From the NCBI GenBank assembly GCA_964561025.1, contig CAZLNM010000007.1:1-64000 (forward strand): 64,000 nt of DNA, read 5' to 3'. The notes beneath the pieces are model-generated. The model did not search any database and was not told the origin of the DNA. It saw nothing but the letters and a program-made list of their open reading frames with translations. This stretch comes from JAAZNF01 sp964561025. Lineage in GTDB: Bacteria > Myxococcota > B64-G9. Within the stretch, counting starts at the first letter, position 1; the number at the start of each line of letters is the position of its first letter. Of the stretch, positions 62,633 to 64,000 are shown one piece after another. The translations under genes were made by a program, and so were the position numbers.

Positions 62633-64000
62633 TCAACGCGGGAAGGGCCGCCGGCGCGGCTCGCGCTCGGCGCCTGTCCCCAGGAGCAGCGAGGAGACGG
62701 GCTGGGTACAGTTGCGCTGGCCGAAGATCCCCCCCGGCCGGTTGTTGCCACAGCGGTTGGCCCCGCCGAGCGGCAGCCGCATCGAGAGCTCGGTGGTGCC
62801 CAGGTTGTGGTTGACGAGACCGTAGCGCAGCCGCCCCGCCAGCTCCTCGAAGCGCTTGCCGTCGCGGGTGAACACCGCCGCGGCGAAACCGAACTGCGTC
62901 AGGTTGGCGAGGCGCAGCGCCTCCTCGTCCGTCGCCGCCGGGAGCAGCAACGCCTGGGGGCCGAAGAACAAGTCGTCGGGCGCAAAGCGCTCCCGCTCGG
63001 CGGTGCGCTCGAGGAGGTACACCCCCGGCGAGAGGTAGTAGCCGCGCCGCGAGAGCGAGAGCGGCTCCGCCCGGAGCAGGGTCTTCACCCCCAGCGCCAC
63101 CAGCCGCTCCTGCATGTCCAGCGAGCGATCCCGGGCGGACTCGGAGAGCAGCGGCCCCAGAAACACCCCGGGCTCGAAGGCGTAGCCCACCTTGAGCCGG
63201 CCCACCTTCTCCACGAAGGCGTTGGCGAAGCGCTCGAACACCGCCTCCGACACGATGACGAGCCGGGTCGAGCTCAGGCGCTGCCCGGTGCTGAGGAAGG
63301 CCCCGCACACCGTCTCGTAGACTGCGTTTTCCAGATCGGCGTCCTCCAGCACCAGCGCGGCGTTCAGCCCGCCCATCTGGAGCGCCACCAGCTTGTGCGG
63401 CTGCGCCGTGGTGGCCTCCAGGATGCGCCGCCCGGTCGGGTAGGAGCCCGTGACCAGCACCCCCGCCACCTCGGGGTGCGCGGCCAGCGCCGCGCCGGCG
63501 GCGGCGTCGCCCTGGACCATGTTGAACACCCCCGGTGGCGTCTCGATGTGCTCGAACAGGCGGGCCAGCCACTGGCCGCAGGCCGGCACCAATTTGCTCG
63601 GCTTGAACACCACGCAGTTGCCGGTGAGCAGCGCCGGCAGGATGTGGGCGCACGACAGGGAGAGGGGCGACACCGCCGAGCCGAGGACCGCCACCACGCC
63701 CAGCGGGCGGAAGCGGCAGGCGCCGGCCACCCCGTGGCGGATCTCGCTCACCCGGAAGGGGTTGACCATGCGCACCCCCTCGCGGATCTCGATCTCCGCC
63801 TGGGCCTCCAGCGCGGCCACCTCCTCCTCGGCCTCGAACAGGGGCCGGCCGGTCTCTGCGGCGATGACGTCGCGCAGCTCGCGCCGCCGGTTCACCACCT
63901 CGGCCGCGAACTTGCGCAGCAGGTTGGCCCGGTCCCCAGGCTCCAGCGCGGCCCAGGCCGGCTGCGCCGAGGCCGCCGCCGCCACCGCCTGCGGCACGTG
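62633..64000 (-). CDS. AstD-like aldehyde dehydrogenase homologue lacking catalytic residues, 5' end outside window
   Basis: The frame is open to the window edge; about 30-40 N-terminal residues are missing. The fold is clearly ALDH, closest to succinylglutamate semialdehyde dehydrogenase (FRPLGVVAVLG, PALLTGNCVVFKPSK, TGSYPTGRRI, LSSTRLVIV, LANLTQFGFAAAVF, the Asn-rich C-terminal block). The key residues differ. The PWNFP Asn is Val (SAVSP, 107-111); the ELGG Glu is Gln207 (LQMGG); the GQxC nucleophile is Leu241 (GQRLSS); the Glu before FGP is Leu (DDLFFGP). The KPSE Glu is Lys. It should be unable to oxidise aldehydes and may be a structural or ligand-binding protein. It lies 28 bp upstream of the MYXO-CTERM gene. 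Confidence 0.82.
   Translation of the reverse strand, partial: HVPQAVAAAASAQPAWAALEPGDRANLLRKFAAEVVNRRRELRDVIAAETGRPLFEAEEEVAALEAQAEIEIREGVRMVNPFRVSEIRHGVAGACRFRPLGVVAVLGSAVSPLSLSCAHILPALLTGNCVVFKPSKLVPACGQWLARLFEHIETPPGVFNMVQGDAAAGAALAAHPEVAGVLVTGSYPTGRRILEATTAQPHKLVALQMGGLNAALVLEDADLENAVYETVCGAFLSTGQRLSSTRLVIVSEAVFERFANAFVEKVGRLKVGYAFEPGVFLGPLLSESARDRSLDMQERLVALGVKTLLRAEPLSLSRRGYYLSPGVYLLERTAERERFAPDDLFFGPQALLLPAATDEEALRLANLTQFGFAAAVFTRDGKRFEELAGRLRYGLVNHNLGTTELSMRLPLGGANRCGNNRPGGIFGQRNCTQPVSSLLLGTGAEREPRRRPFPR

Noticed and set aside
62669..62681. A fifth copy of the palindrome in the aldehyde dehydrogenase gene
   Set aside because: GGGGACAGGCGCC differs at the position that closes the stem and has no A/T arms; may be chance in coding sequence.

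Overview
The window is one stretch of GC-rich chromosome from a Gram-negative bacterium, most likely a member of Myxococcota or a close deltaproteobacterial relative. The evidence is a MYXO-CTERM-type sorting tail on one exported protein, several very large Cys-rich lipoproteins with MopE-like Asp/Cys motifs, a DUF4388/TPR protein, an alpha-2-macroglobulin lipoprotein, and many lipoproteins of unknown function. No rRNA, tRNA, CRISPR array, integrase or transposase was seen. Both end genes are cut by the window edges: a DUF4388/TPR protein on the left and an aldehyde dehydrogenase homologue on the right.

Layout. 1-3.9 kb: DUF4388/TPR protein, tsaD and rsmA (tRNA and rRNA modification), and a small helical protein. 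4.0-11.6 kb: a patatin, then a leftward cobalamin-uptake operon. That operon starts with a cobalamin riboswitch and a good promoter, followed by a TonB receptor, a beta-propeller lipoprotein, a BtuF-like binding protein, an intruding AT-rich AAA ATPase gene, and a BtuC permease; no BtuD ATPase is present. 11.7-16.7 kb: metallo-hydrolase, a lipoprotein, a disulfide oxidoreductase/thioredoxin reductase fusion, and an MFS transporter. 16.9-30.7 kb: a giant secreted beta-repeat protein, a Cys-rich EGF/MopE lipoprotein, a truncated Ntn-hydrolase remnant, and an alpha-2-macroglobulin. 30.9-37.4 kb: glycerol-1-phosphate dehydrogenase-like protein with a Cys-rich lipoprotein, another lipoprotein, a FadL-type porin, and two TPM-domain proteins. 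37.4-45.7 kb: small Cys-rich lipoprotein, an exported Memo-AMMECR1 fusion, urocanase coupled to an ankyrin lipoprotein, a PAP2-like membrane protein, and an Asp-rich lipoprotein. 45.9-55.9 kb: a three-gene unit ending in a 1512-residue Cys-rich matrixin protease, and a 1243-residue Cys-rich/lamin-tail/propeller lipoprotein, each followed by a clear intrinsic terminator. 56.2-60.7 kb: spermidine-synthase-like membrane protein, grpE and dnaJ. 60.6-64 kb: a MYXO-CTERM exported hydrolase-like protein and an AstD-like aldehyde dehydrogenase homologue that has lost its catalytic residues.

Themes. (1) Most genes encode envelope or secreted products. (2) Five genes with no Shine-Dalgarno have a sigma70-like promoter placed so that transcription should begin at or next to the start codon, which suggests leaderless mRNAs. 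(3) A short palindrome with the core GGGGACAGGCCCC recurs at four sites, two of them inside reading frames. The most unusual single items are the AT-rich ATPase inside the B12 operon, the catalytically dead aldehyde dehydrogenase, the exported Memo-AMMECR1 fusion, and the 53-residue-repeat secreted protein. Domain assignments come from motif recognition by eye; no database search was run.
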